A stretch of 29,260 bases of DNA from Chara braunii (Eukaryota; Streptophyta; Charophyceae; Charales; Characeae). The DNA lies in the NCBI GenBank assembly GCA_003427395.1, contig BFEA01000009.1:7435560-7464819 (forward strand). The letters run 5' to 3'. This document shows, piece after piece, positions 1-10,036 of the stretch. The notes under the pieces are model-generated. The model was not told the origin of the DNA. It saw only the letters and a list, made by a program, of their open reading frames with translations, and ran no database searches. A program made the translations under genes and the position numbers. The first letter of the stretch is position 1, and every line of letters begins with the position of its first letter.

Positions 1-27
1 AAAAAAAAACGCGAAAAGCGGGCAGTT

Positions 28-88
<61 letters not shown>

Positions 89-390
89 GCAGTTTTTTTC
101 CTTTTTTTTTCCACGTGTATCCTGCCACGTGTCCGCGGCCCATTGGGCCTGACCCGTTGATCGGATTTCAACGGGAAGCCCCCGTTGTACCGTTCAACAG
201 GGATTCAACTCGGACCCCGGGGGTGTACAACGGGTACAACGGAGTTGTACAAAACCCGTTGCGAGTTGAATGGATACATAGGAGTCTGCATCGGAACTGC
301 GCTTTCCCTTCCAGCTCCATCTCCACTCCGTCCTTCCTCTACCCCTTCGTCTCCATCATGTCGGACCGCCATCCCGGCGGGTCTGGCACA
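1..390 (+). repeat. 5' LTR, 3' portion (left end uncertain)
   Basis: This part ends in CA at 389-390, two bases before the primer-binding site. Positions ~312-390 match ~9957-10036 closely. Positions 32-86 are a CT then CA microsatellite, and 97-110 is T-rich. The upstream part (145-265) is full of short inverted repeats on the theme CCGTTGTAC/GTACAACGG and matches the other LTR only weakly. The LTR start cannot be placed. Confidence 0.6.
39..86. repeat. (CA)n microsatellite
   Basis: About 24 uninterrupted CA units, preceded by a short CT run (32-39). Confidence 0.97.
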
Positions 391-391
391 C

Positions 392-403
392 TGGTATCAG
401 AGC
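392..403 (+). promoter_or_regulatory. Primer-binding site for tRNA-iMet
   Basis: The 12 bases TGGTATCAGAGC are the classic plant LTR-retrotransposon PBS, complementary to the 3' end of initiator methionine tRNA. The site lies two bases after the CA end of the 5' LTR, as expected for priming of minus-strand cDNA. Confidence 0.9.
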
Positions 404-1398
404 GGGAACGGTCCCCGCTCCAAGGCCAAGGCCGCCGCACGCGCCCACGCTGCCCCGCCCCGCCCCGACCCGCTCCCGGATATATATTATCAAGATCCCG
501 GAGTGTTGCAGCTGCCAGGGTCTAAACCTGGGCAGCTGCTGCTCATGCGCGTGTGTGGCCAGTGCCTTAACACACTGGCCACAACCACAATATGGATTGA
601 TACTGTGGCTGGTTGTTGTTGAGTGCCACGCGAACATCTGCTGAAGACCCCCCTGGCTAGGGGGCTGCACCACATACATATATATTTTCTTTTTTTTACT
701 ACTTCACTGTTGCAGCAACAGTTTGGCAACAGTTCAAGATTCCCCCCTGGCAAGGGGGCTGTGTGACTATGGCAGTAGGGTGGCTGATCAAGATCTCAGC
801 CAACCCTAGATCATCATAATCTTTTTACTGTTGTGGCATCACACCAACAACATCTTGAAGGCCAAGATCATGTGCATCTTGGTAGAACTTTGCTCTTGGC
901 CACCCAAGAGCCTGGTATCAAGCTTCTACCACTAACCTACCATCCCCCAATCCCTCTCCACTCATCTTTTTCTTTTTCTCTCCTCTCCTCCCCACTCACC
1001 ACCTCCCACTAATCTCATCTACTCCTCTCCCCCTTTTCCATATCCTTCTCTCCCATTCTACCACCCTCCTCTTCCCCTTCCCTCCCCCAACTACAACCCC
1101 ATCATCTCCCCCATCTCCCACTTTACTTTTTCTTTCTCTTCTCACTTATTTCTCTCCTTCTTCATCACATTTTCATCCCCCCCCACCCAACTTCGAATTT
1201 TCTGTTTTTCTTCTTTTCTCTTTCTCTTTGATTTAAATTTTCTCTTTTCCTCCAAAAATTTGAGTTATCTTATTCCCTACTTCTTTTCTCATCTTCTGAT
1301 TTATTTTTATTTTTATTTTTATTTTTATTTATTTTAGAAATTCAAATTTTTCTATAGCACCTCTATATCTTGCTAGGACTTAGTCTTTTCTATTGTTG

Positions 1399-1790
1399 GC
1401 GCATATTTTGACCCCTTGGGAATAATGAAGTGCGGCCGAAATTTTGTCTTTCCTCTCTACTTTCTTCTTACCGCACATTTTTTACCCCAAGGTAGCGAAG
1501 CGCTGACCAAATGTTCCCATTTTACTTAGTCTTTTTCTTTATGGCACACTTCGACTCAATGGGGGTAACGAAATGCTCCCGATTTTTTTGAAAAATTCCA
1601 TAACTTAGTTTCTCTTCACTCTCCTCCACCCCCTTGTTTATTTATCTATTTATTTATTTATTATTTATTTACTTTTTTGAAAATTTTAATTTGCGGCATT
1701 TTGAAAGTCAGTGTGTTCCTCTTGCACTTTCCTTCCTCTTGGCACATTTTTGACCTTATGTGGGGTGGGAAAATGCTGCCGAAAATTCCA
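1399..1790 (+). repeat. Four diverged tandem repeats in the leader
   Basis: Copies begin near 1401, 1473, 1544 and 1742. Each starts with GCACAT-like bases and a T run, then GAC/TACCCC, a G-rich middle, and ends with a GAAATGCTGCCGAAA-like block. The first three are spaced 72 and 71 bp. The fourth follows after 198 bp. Confidence 0.6.
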
Positions 1791-1960
1791 AAAAAAATAA
1801 TATTCTCTCTCCTCACTCCTTACATTTTATTTATTTATTTATTTTTATTTATTTTTTTATTTTATTTTATTTTTTATTATATTTTCTCTCCCCCTCCCCT
1901 CCATATTATTTTCTTTCTTGATTAGGTCGCCGCTACCCTCCCCTAACCACCTAAACTCCG

Positions 1961-2003
1961 GTTAGGGTTTTCTTAGGGTTTTCTAGGGTTTAGGGTTCTC
2001 CTA
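1961..2003 (+). promoter_or_regulatory. Telo-box (TAGGGTTT) cluster
   Basis: Four closely spaced TAGGGTTT-type motifs lie within about 43 bp. The unit resembles the plant telomere repeat TTTAGGG and the telo-box found in plant promoters and 5' leaders. It is about 230 bp upstream of the gag start. Confidence 0.5.
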
Positions 2004-2229
2004 CCCCCCCCCCCTCCTACTCTCCCGCCTCCTCCCGTCGGGCACCCTGGACCCGGACGGATTCTCCCCCCTCGAGCAGTTCGGCGCCTTCGTTTCACGC
2101 GCGACCCGCAAAATCCGGGGCGAGCCGACTCACACATACTCCCTCCGCTCCCGCGGTCCCGTTCCTCTTACCGATGGGCCCCTTTCCCCACTCACTCCTC
2201 TGAGGACTACCTCCATTCCCCTTCCGGCC

Positions 2230-2898
2230 ATGGAAGGGAGATCATCGGAGGAGATCGCCGCGGCGCAGTCAGCGGCTCATGGTCAGGCCCATGCGGACAC
2301 CATGGACCTTCATGCCGCCCTTGTAGCGATCCAGGCAGAACTTAGTACGCTTGGACCGTTGCAAGCGCAAATCAATGCGCTTGCCCTCGACGTCAACCGC
2401 CTCAAGGGCTCCCCTCATCACTCTCCCCACCGCTCTCCCCACCGCTCCCACACCCCATCCCCTACCGACTCCCAGTCCGGCTCCCCACGACTCCAGAGAT
2501 GGAGACATCGTGGTTCCCCCTCCTCTGCGGGCCAGACCGAACACTCCCCCTCAACAGTGGTGAGTGTTGCTGCCGCTCAGACCACCCCATCTGTTGCGAC
2601 AGTTTTCCCAGCCCCGGCCGCCCCTACCGTCTCTACTGCTGCCGCAAGTGCTGCGGTCCAGATACCACCATCTGGCCCCGCAGTTTCATCGACCCACCCC
2701 GGTGTTGCTTCCCAGCTTCCCGCACCGGTCGCGGCAATACGGCTCTGCCCTCTTCTCCTTGCCTCTGTCCCCCTACCCCCACAGCAGGGTATCACCCAGG
2801 CTAGGATTGCTCCTCCCACTGGGAGACCCGCTCCGCCTCCTCCACCTCCAACCCCGCGCACCCAGCGAGTGGCCACTTTACAGGCCACCATTGCGTAG
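2230..2898 (+). pseudogene. gag: gag N-terminal part, element 1
   Basis: This 222-codon frame starts at an ATG. Residues ~22-60 are rich in Leu, Ala and Gln with heptad-like spacing, suggesting a coiled coil. The rest is Pro/Ser/Thr-rich low complexity with short His-Arg-Ser-Pro repeats. This is a common layout for the region before the capsid domain in plant chromovirus Gag. The frame stops at a TAG (2896-2898), and sequence after it in the same frame still looks protein-like, so the stop is probably a decay mutation. The downstream Gag segment lies in another frame, so a frameshift separates them near 2900-2990. Confidence 0.6.
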
Positions 2899-2993
2899 AC
2901 TCAGGCGGAGATCCTCGCTCTGAGACAGCCTCACCCATCACAGGCTGCCCACCCTTCTTCCTCTACCACCCTTTCGGTCCCCATGATGCAGGC

Positions 2994-4289
2994 TTGTTTC
3001 CCTCGACCTGCTCCTTAGCCTCTTCCCTCCTACCTGGCTATTCCGGACAGTTGCCTGCGGTCGTCGCCTCCTCGTCTGCTGGTCCATCCGCTAGTGGGCA
3101 CGACCCACAGCCTTCCCCCACCCCTGCCCCTGCAGCGGCCGCGAATTACGCCGCCGCAGTGCACTCGCCTCGATCTCTCTCCCCCCGCAATCAACACAGT
3201 GGACATCCTCCTGTACGCACCACGGACATTCCCGAATATGATGACACATCCCGTGTCTCTCACTAGTTGCAGATAGCAACGAGCACACTCTCTATGACGA
3301 CCACCCGTCAGGAGTTGTGGTGCGATGTACTCGCAACCAAATTGCGAGGTAGCCCTTCCCTAGCGTGGGAGGATCATTATACCCAGCGCCTCCGCGTGGG
3401 TGCGGTCCCCACTTTGGCCGACTTTGCGGCCTTCCTTCAGGACCATTTCGGCGCTTGTCATGACACCACCGACGCCTTAGACCGCGTCACCCGGACTAGA
3501 TGGCCCGGGTCCTCTGTACCAGCCGACCTGGAGCGTCACATCCGGGTGTTTCAGGACGCTCGCCTTGTCTGTGACGAGACGTTCCTACCGAAGGTCACAC
3601 TCACCGACCAGTTCCTCGTCAGCCTGCCGACCGACTACTGCTTAGGGCTATGGAGGCGGTCATTCTCTTCAGCTGAGCAGGCATATGAGGCTGCACGTCC
3701 GTACCACAGGATGTGTAGTCGCTTCTCCGTCGCCCCATCCTCTTCGCGGCCAGCCGCCACCTCCCAGTCTCCCGGTACCACCAGAGGCCACTCCACGTTT
3801 GCTGGTCGTTTTCGTCGTCCGGCTCGACCTGGCGCGCCATTCTCTTGGCACCACTGTTCTCTTGAGTATGGAGAGGACGCCTCATCCAAGCTCGACCCTA
3901 CCATTGGGGATGCCCCCGAGGACATCGAGCTTCGAGACGTCATCCAGTACCACTTGGATGACGACACTGTCCCGTTGGCCGAGCGCCTGCAGATGACCAT
4001 GTCTGCCACGGGTCGTGCGCGCAGTCGGGTTGCACAGGCTGGCGCCCGCACACCCACGGTTCCTCAGATAGACCTCCCGCAAGGTTTTGTCCCTCGTCGC
4101 GGAGCTCTATCCCCTGAGGAGCGTACCGCCCTCGAGGCCCGTCGTGGCTGCCTTCGTTGCCGCCTGGATGGACACACCTCCTCACGGTGTCCATACCATA
4201 CAACCCTCGATCGACACTATGCTGACATCTCTCGTCAACGCCGATCTCAGTCCCCCCCCGGCCCCGCCCGACCAGCCCCATCCACCTAG
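2994..4289 (+). pseudogene. gag: gag capsid and zinc knuckle, element 1
   Basis: This is one frame interrupted by a TAG at 3264-3266. The part after that stop (from 3267, no ATG there) runs 340 codons. Residues ~30-145 resemble the retrotransposon Gag domain (Trp-Glu-Asp-His near 3387, then aromatic and acidic helices). Residues 295-308 form a CX2CX4HX4C zinc knuckle (4149-4190), typical of nucleocapsid and RNA binding. Gag builds the virus-like particle that packages element RNA. It ends at a TAG (4287-4289) and overlaps the open pol frame by about 64 nt in the -1 frame, with a run of eight C (4252-4259) inside the overlap. Confidence 0.75.
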
Positions 4290-6103
4290 CCACGGTGCAG
4301 TGTGCCATTGAGGCCTCGCACGTAGCCTGCTTCCCGACCACCGAGTCACGGTTTGCCCCTTTGGCTACCCCACCAAAGGATCCTCAGAACACAACGGACG
4401 CAGTTTCCTCTGCCCCGTCGTCTGTCGAGGTACCGTCTGCCTCACAGTTGACCGCCGCATCTAGCGCTTCCCTCCCGAGACTTCCGACGCGTCGTGCCAT
4501 TCGCTCAACCCATTGTAGCGCTCAACTGGCGACTCGCGATGACGTTGTGTCATCTCTCCTGGATTTGAGCATTCTTCAGGCTCGTCAGGAGCGACTCACA
4601 AGACACGTCAATGTCCTGCGTCGTCTTCTCGCTCTGCTTTATGACCCTGATCGCACCCTACCCATTATCCCTATTCGCCTAGGGACATCTACGAGGGTGT
4701 ACCGCGCTTTATGGGACTCTGGCTCGCATTGGGGTTTCGTCCACCCTCGAGTGGTTGAGGAAGTTCGCCTAGCTACCTCTGGGTCTCGCTCTCCTATCTC
4801 CGCTACCCTCAGAGATAACAAGACACAACGCTTCTTCGATCAGACGGTCCCTGACCTCCACTTCTCCCTCACCCTCCAGCCATCGGATTGTACCCAGGCA
4901 CCTCGGCGCCACCATTCCTCTGCATACTTCGACGTGCTGGAGACTGGGTACGACTTTATCCTTGACACTCCTTGGTCTCGCCGGTTCCGTGGCACAAAAG
5001 CCGAATGGGCGACCGAGACAGTCGTTCTCAAAACGAAGTGTGGTCAGACCCATCGCATCCCCTTCATTGGGACCACGGGCGACACCCCTCCCCGGCCTCC
5101 CGACCTACCTCCCCAGGACCCTCGTCCCTCAAGGTCCCACCCCAACATCGCCTTCACTTCCCCTCGTCAGTTTGCTCACTTCATACGACAAGAGGACGTC
5201 ACATTCTACTCAATGAACGTCATGGATCTTCTTCGCTATGATCCACTCTGTCCTGAGGTTGAGCTCATCTCTCTGGAGCCCGATCCCCCTGACCCTTCCT
5301 CCATCTTTGCAGCTCCCATCTCTACGTCCACCCATCAACCTGCGGATACCCTCTCAAGGTCCCATGCCCCTGCGCCGTCGACTGTCGAGTCCACACATAC
5401 GTCTCGCGCCGACGCAGACGTTGAGGAACTCACACGGTTCACGACAGACTTAGAGTCGGCTGTTCGCGACCTGATTCGAGATTACCGCGACGTCTTTCCC
5501 CCGTATTTCTCATATAGCGGGATTCCCCCGATGCGCAGTATTGAGCATTCTATCCAACTCGTGCCTGACTATCGTGTTCACCATCAGGCACCGTACCGAC
5601 TCTCGATTCCAGAGGCGACGGAACTCAAGTGCCAGCTTGAGGAGCTCCTTCGACTGGGTTTCGTTAAACCCAGTAACTCCCCTTGGGGTGCACCTGTCCT
5701 CTTTGCTCGCAAAGCGGACGGAACTCTTCGCCTCTGCATCGACTACCGCGGTCTTAACCGTTACACGGTTAAGAACAATTATCCTATGCCCCACGCGGAT
5801 GAGTTGTTTGACTGTCTGGCAGGCAACCGCTTCTTCACGAAGATCGATCTTCGTAGCGGTTACCACCAGATCCGCGTTGCCACAGAGGATCAGCCGAAGA
5901 CCGCCTTCCGGTCGTGCTTCGGCCACTACGAGTTCACGGTGATGCCAGTCGGCCTCACCAATGCACCCGCCACCTTCCAGACGGCGATGAACGACATCTT
6001 TAGGGACATCCTTAAAGAATACGTTCTCGTATACCTGAATGACATCTTGGTCTACAGTCGTACCTTAGAAGACCATATCAGACACCTCCTTGATGTCCTA
6101 TAG
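4226..6103 (+). pseudogene. pol: pol: retropepsin-like protease and reverse transcriptase, element 1
   Basis: The frame is open from 4226 to a TAG at 6101-6103 and has no ATG at its start, which is normal for a pol expressed from a Gag-Pol fusion. A protease-like region has Asp-Ser-Gly at 4715-4723. From ~5570 the reverse transcriptase follows: the LPIP/template-grip region, IDYRGLN (near 5739), [10 protein letters not shown] (near 5840) and the [12 protein letters not shown] block. The catalytic box reads Tyr-Leu-Asn-Asp (6032-6043) instead of Tyr-Leu-Asp-Asp, changing an essential metal-binding Asp to Asn by GAT to AAT, so the enzyme should be inactive. The stop at 6101 replaces a likely Gln codon, because the same frame continues with RT thumb sequence. 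Confidence 0.88.
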
Positions 6104-6960
6104 CGCTTACGCAAGCATGGCTTCTATGCCAAGCTCAGTAAGTGCCGCTTTGCCCAACGCAAAGTGAACTTCCTAGGACACCATGTGTCTGACCATGGTC
6201 TCCACATGGACGACGCGAAGATCACTGCTATTGCAGAGTGGCCCATCCCCACCTCTGCCAAGCAGCTTCGTAGTTTCTTAGGCCTCACCAGCTACTATAG
6301 TAATTTTATCCAGGGATACGCTAGGTATTCCAAGTCCTTACCTCCACCCTCCTCCGAAAGAACCTGCCTTGGTTTTGGACACCCCTGTGTGTGGACGCCT
6401 TTCGCGCCCTCAAGAAGGCGGTGACTTGTGCGCCGGTTCTTCGCCTCCCCAATTTTGATCGTCCCTTTATCGTCACCACGGATGCGTCAGCAGTCCTCTC
6501 TCAGGCGTTTCCCTCTCCTCCGGATTCATCTTATCCCCATGTTTCTCCTTCCCCCCCCCCTCCTGCTGACACTGCTTCTCGACTGACGCCTACCCTCCCA
6601 CCACTTCCCTCCACTGACAGTCCTCTCGTTACTTATTCCCCGACCATCGCGGAGGATGGGATTGTCACGGCTCGTGCTCGGGATTGCCCGATGGCCTTCT
6701 ACTCCCGTCAGCTACTGCCTGCCGAGATAAACTACACTGCTGACGAACGTGAGGTTCTCGCAGTAGTTTATGCTACTCGGCATTGGCGCCATTACCTGCA
6801 CGGGGCGCCCTTCACGGTGCGCACAGACAACTCAGTTGTCCAGGCTTTCCTCACGAAGCTCAAGTTCTCCCCTTGACAGGCACGTTGGTGGCGTGACTTA
6901 TCCAAGTTCAGTTTCACCACTCAGCCCATCAAAGGTGAAACGAACCGCGTCGCCGATGCC
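6104..6960 (+). pseudogene. pol: pol: RT thumb and RNase H, element 1
   Basis: From 6104 the pol frame carries the RT thumb/connection, including NFLGHHVS and RSFLGLTSYYSNFI, until a frameshift near 6345. The next frame (from 6391) carries RNase H: an Asp in TTDAS (6481-6483), the ADEREVLAVV helix with its Glu, and an Asp in RTDNS (6826-6828). These match the RNase HI-type catalytic acidic residues that degrade RNA in RNA:DNA hybrids. An insert of Pro/Ser-rich sequence (~6510-6640) splits the domain. A TGA at 6874-6876 sits where family members have Trp. The frame then continues through the conserved GETNRVADAVSRR end of the domain. Confidence 0.82.
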
Positions 6961-7860
6961 GTGTCCCGCCGTCTTGATCACAATCAGGAACCCATCCATC
7001 TTGCTGCCATCTCCATCACCATTGTTGATCAGTCGGTGACCGACGCATATCGCACCCAGTACCGTCATTGCCCAGATTATCGTGTCATCCACGCGACCCT
7101 GCGGAGTGGCAAGACCGTTCCCTTATACTCCATAGGTGAGAACGGTCTCGTGTACTGGCATGGCAGATCTGGTCAGCTAGAACCACGTATCTACGTTCCC
7201 TCCACTGGACAGCTCCGCATCCAGGCTGTAGCAGAGTTCCATGACCAGGCAGTTGCCGGTCATATGGGCTTCCACAAGACGTTGGCTCGTGTTTGCCGCC
7301 TATACGTCTGGCCAAAGTCCAAGGACTTCGTCAAAGCCTACACCCAGGAGTGTCCTACCTGTCAGGAGGTGAACAGTGTGAACCACCTCCCGTATGGGTT
7401 ACTTTAGCCTTTACCCATACCCAAGGGTCGTTGGCAGTCCATCTCGATGGATTTCATTGGTCCCCTCCGCCCACCCACTGAGCGAGGCCATGATGCTATC
7501 TTGGTCGTCGTCGATCGCTTCACGAAGTGTGCACGTTTTGTCCCGTGCCGCTATCGCATTAGAGCTCGTGAGGTCGCTGACATCGTCTTCGACCAAGTCG
7601 TGAGAGATCACGGCTTACCTCAGAGCATCATCTCCGACCGTGACCCGCGCTTTACCAGCACATTCTGGCGACGCCTACACGAGGTGTACGGATCTCAGCT
7701 CCGCTTCTCATCGTCTTACCACCCTCAGACGGATGGTCAGACTGAGGTCACCAATAAAACTCTCGGTAATATCCTTCGAAAGTTTGTTAGGGATGACCAG
7801 CAGTGAGACTTACACTTAGCCCATGCGGAGATTGCGTACAACCAGTCTGTTTCCCAGCCA
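6961..7860 (+). pseudogene. pol: pol: integrase zinc-binding and catalytic core, element 1
   Basis: This continues the RNase H frame. The HHCC zinc-binding domain shows FHDQAVAGHMGFHKT and CPTC. A TAG at 7405-7407 follows. The DDE core has Asp at 7450 (MDFIGPL), Asp at 7636-7638 (SDRDPRF) and Glu at 7744-7746 (GQTEV), with exactly 35 residues between the second Asp and the Glu. All three catalytic residues remain. A TGA at 7804-7806 interrupts the end of the core, probably from a Trp codon, and a frameshift near 7855 moves the reading frame. Integrase would join the cDNA ends to host DNA. Confidence 0.87.
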
Positions 7861-8691
7861 TGGGGATGTCGCCATTCTATTGCGACCTCGGCTACCACCC
7901 TCGCATACCCGCGAATTTCCTACGACCATCGCAGTTGCGCCCAGACACTCGTTGTCCTGCGCTTGATGACTGGATCGCCCACATGGCGGTGATTATGAAG
8001 CGTGCACACGAGAGTCTAGCCAACTCCCAGACTCGCATGGCCGTACGAGCGAACCGATCACAAATGGATCATCCATTCAAAGTCGATGACGATGTGCTCG
8101 CCGACGCACGCCACTTACAGCTCGAAGCCGATTCGCTTCGCAAGTTCAGGCTTCGTTTCTTCGGTCCATGCCGCATCCTTCAGGCCGTCGGTTCTAATAC
8201 TGCCGCTAGTCCGGTCAGCTTCCATGTGAAGCTACCTGATTTACCTTGGACAGGCTCGCGTGCACGATGTTTACCACGTCTCCTTGCTGCGTCCTTATCG
8301 CTGACCGTCCGAGCGCTTCGCCGGACGCCCGTACGAGCGCCCTCCACCTATCATGGTGGACGGTCACGAGGAGTTCGTCGTTTTCGACATCGTATCTCGC
8401 CGAGTGACCGACGATATCCCTCCACGCATATAGTACCTTGTGCGTTGGAAGGGTTATCCTGATGAGGAGGCTACTTGGGAGCCCCTCGAGCACTTGCAGC
8501 ACGTCAGGATGTTGGTGTGTGCATATGATCGTGCTCGTCGTGTTGAGATGTCTGCCCCTGCTCAGCCGACCGACCGTCTTCCTCCTCCTCCGATTGAGGC
8601 GATTGCTGAGGACGAGCCCGCTCCCTCACAGACGGTCGCCTCCGAGCGTCCACAGCACACTCATCGTCGCCCTTCGCGTTACGATGACTGA
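7861..8691 (+). pseudogene. pol: pol: integrase C-terminus and chromodomain, element 1
   Basis: The frame open from 7803 to 8462 carries the C-terminal integrase region up to the VSFHVKLPD motif (~8218). After another frameshift near 8243 the sequence leads to a chromodomain. That domain is cut by a TAG at 8431-8433 just before its [17 protein letters not shown] core (~8434-8490). The domain keeps the Trp and acidic residues of the canonical fold. In chromoviruses it is thought to bind histone marks and steer integration into heterochromatin. The frame ends at TGA 8689-8691 after a Pro-rich tail. Confidence 0.82.
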
Positions 8692-9859
8692 CACTCTTAT
8701 CCTCTATTTTTCCCCACTAACTCACACCATCAGGTACTCCAGCATCAACTCTTCTTCAGGATGTCAGCGTTTTGCGGCTCTGCTTCGATATCAACCTCGA
8801 CTCCTACTTCATCGACGTCATCGACCACTTCGACGACTTCAGTCACCTTCTCGACTTCGGCCATCTTATCGGCTTCAACTACTTTGGACGTGACTACTTC
8901 ACGCCACCACCCTACCCTGTATATTTCCTTGCGTCTGTCGCATGATGGTTCTCACTTAGCTGGGTCTCTTTGAGTTGGGTTCTCCCTTGGTATCGCATAG
9001 GCATTGGGACCGTAGCGTTATCTTGGCTTTCTTGCTCCCAGATCTAGCTCCCTCCTCCCCCAGTCGGTGAGTTGTGTGCATGTTTCCCTCACCCACTGCC
9101 CTCATCACCCTAGTGTCGGCCCTTGCATGCCTTCAGTTAGGCATATCTCCACCCTATTCCAGGCTCCCCCTTTTTCATGGTCGACCCTGCATGGTGTCAT
9201 CCATTTGTTGAGCATTACCCGCCCTGATGGTCTATCTATTAGGGTCCTTGGTTTTGTTTCGCTACCACTCTCCCACCTTGAGCCTGATGACCTATCCCAC
9301 CTTCATGTGTGACTGCCCTTAGGAGTTTCGATTCTTAGGCTGCATTCACCCCCTCTGAGACCATCCCACTCTTAGTGGTTCAGCGACAGGACATCATCTT
9401 GTGCCATATTGCTCTTTTTCCTTTCAACACTGAGACAATTGCCTCCAGGATTTTAGGATTGTATATTGCTACATTTCATTTTCTGCTGTTAGTCAGGATA
9501 TGTATACCAGACATTTGCTTTTCATTTGACATTATGTAGCTTAGGCTGCATCGCATGGACTCCGCATGGAGCTTGCTCCGCATCCTAGATTTCTCAGCTT
9601 TCTTTATTGCTGAGTTCCGCTGCTGTTGCGGATAGCGTGTTTATGGCTCTTGCGATCCAGTACAGGTTTGAGGATCTTGCAGCGGGCCTTCATCTGCCCT
9701 GGCCTACAGTCAAGGCCTATTTGGCTATTTGCCAGTTCGGCCTGTGGGACCAGGCTGTGGCCTGACCCCACAGGCCGTGCACTTTTTCAGTCCAGTCCCG
9801 TCCTGCCCGGTACCACTGTCGGTACCAGTCCAGTCCAATCCAGCCCAGTCAGTCCGCTG
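8692..9859 (+). other. Untranslated 3' region of element 1
   Basis: No credible gene is present. Positions 8780-8890 are rich in TCGACTTC-like units. Positions 9555-9590 contain repeated CTCCGCAT. I could not place a clear polypurine tract or the start of the 3' LTR. Confidence 0.5.
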
Positions 9860-10036
9860 GGGGTATACCCCAGCTGTTGTCTGTTTTTCGTCATTCATCA
9901 TTTTTGCACTTGTTGGAGTACGTGCGGTGTCGAGTCTGCGTCGATACCTGTCCCTTCCAGCTCCATTTCCACTCCGTCCTTCCTCTACCCCTTCGTCTCC
10001 ATCCTGTCGGACCGCCATCCCGGCGGGTCCGACACA
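9860..10036 (+). repeat. 3' LTR, recognisable end portion
   Basis: Positions ~9957-10036 match the 5' LTR end (~312-390) at about 95% and finish in GACACA. Upstream of ~9930 the match to the 5' LTR is faint, although both keep a GGGGGTRTAC block (9860s and 220s). The start of the LTR is not resolved. Confidence 0.6.

Larger units (their letters stand above)
404..2229 (+). other. Untranslated leader of element 1
   Basis: There is no credible coding sequence in this 1.8 kb. Positions 505-780 contain several strong hairpins (509-538, 554-583, 648-667, 742-761). Positions 940-1950 are C/T-rich then T-rich low-complexity DNA with four diverged repeats (1399-1790). Positions 1961-2003 carry a cluster of plant telomere-like TAGGGTTT motifs. 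An unusually long leader is known for some plant Ty3/gypsy families and may hold promoter, packaging or translation signals. Confidence 0.6.
1..10036 (+). mobile_element. Decayed Ty3/gypsy (chromovirus-type) LTR retrotransposon
   Basis: The order is 5' LTR end, PBS, leader, gag, then pol as protease, RT, RNase H, integrase and chromodomain, then an untranslated tail and a 3' LTR end. Integrase after RNase H places it in Ty3/gypsy (Metaviridae), and the C-terminal chromodomain places it among chromoviruses. The last ~85 bp before position 390 and before position 10036 are about 95% identical, which ties the two ends together as LTR termini. Premature stops (2896, 3264, 6101, 6874, 7405, 7804, 8431) and at least four frameshifts make it non-autonomous. 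The left boundary is uncertain: the LTR start may lie outside the window. Confidence 0.85.

Noticed and set aside
1-86. CRISPR-like or satellite array from the short repeats at the left edge
   Set aside because: It is a simple CT/CA microsatellite with no spacers.
1677-1925. 82-codon hydrophobic Phe/Ile-rich frame that looks like a membrane protein
   Set aside because: It is translation of a T-rich ATTT/TTTA low-complexity tract in the retroelement leader.
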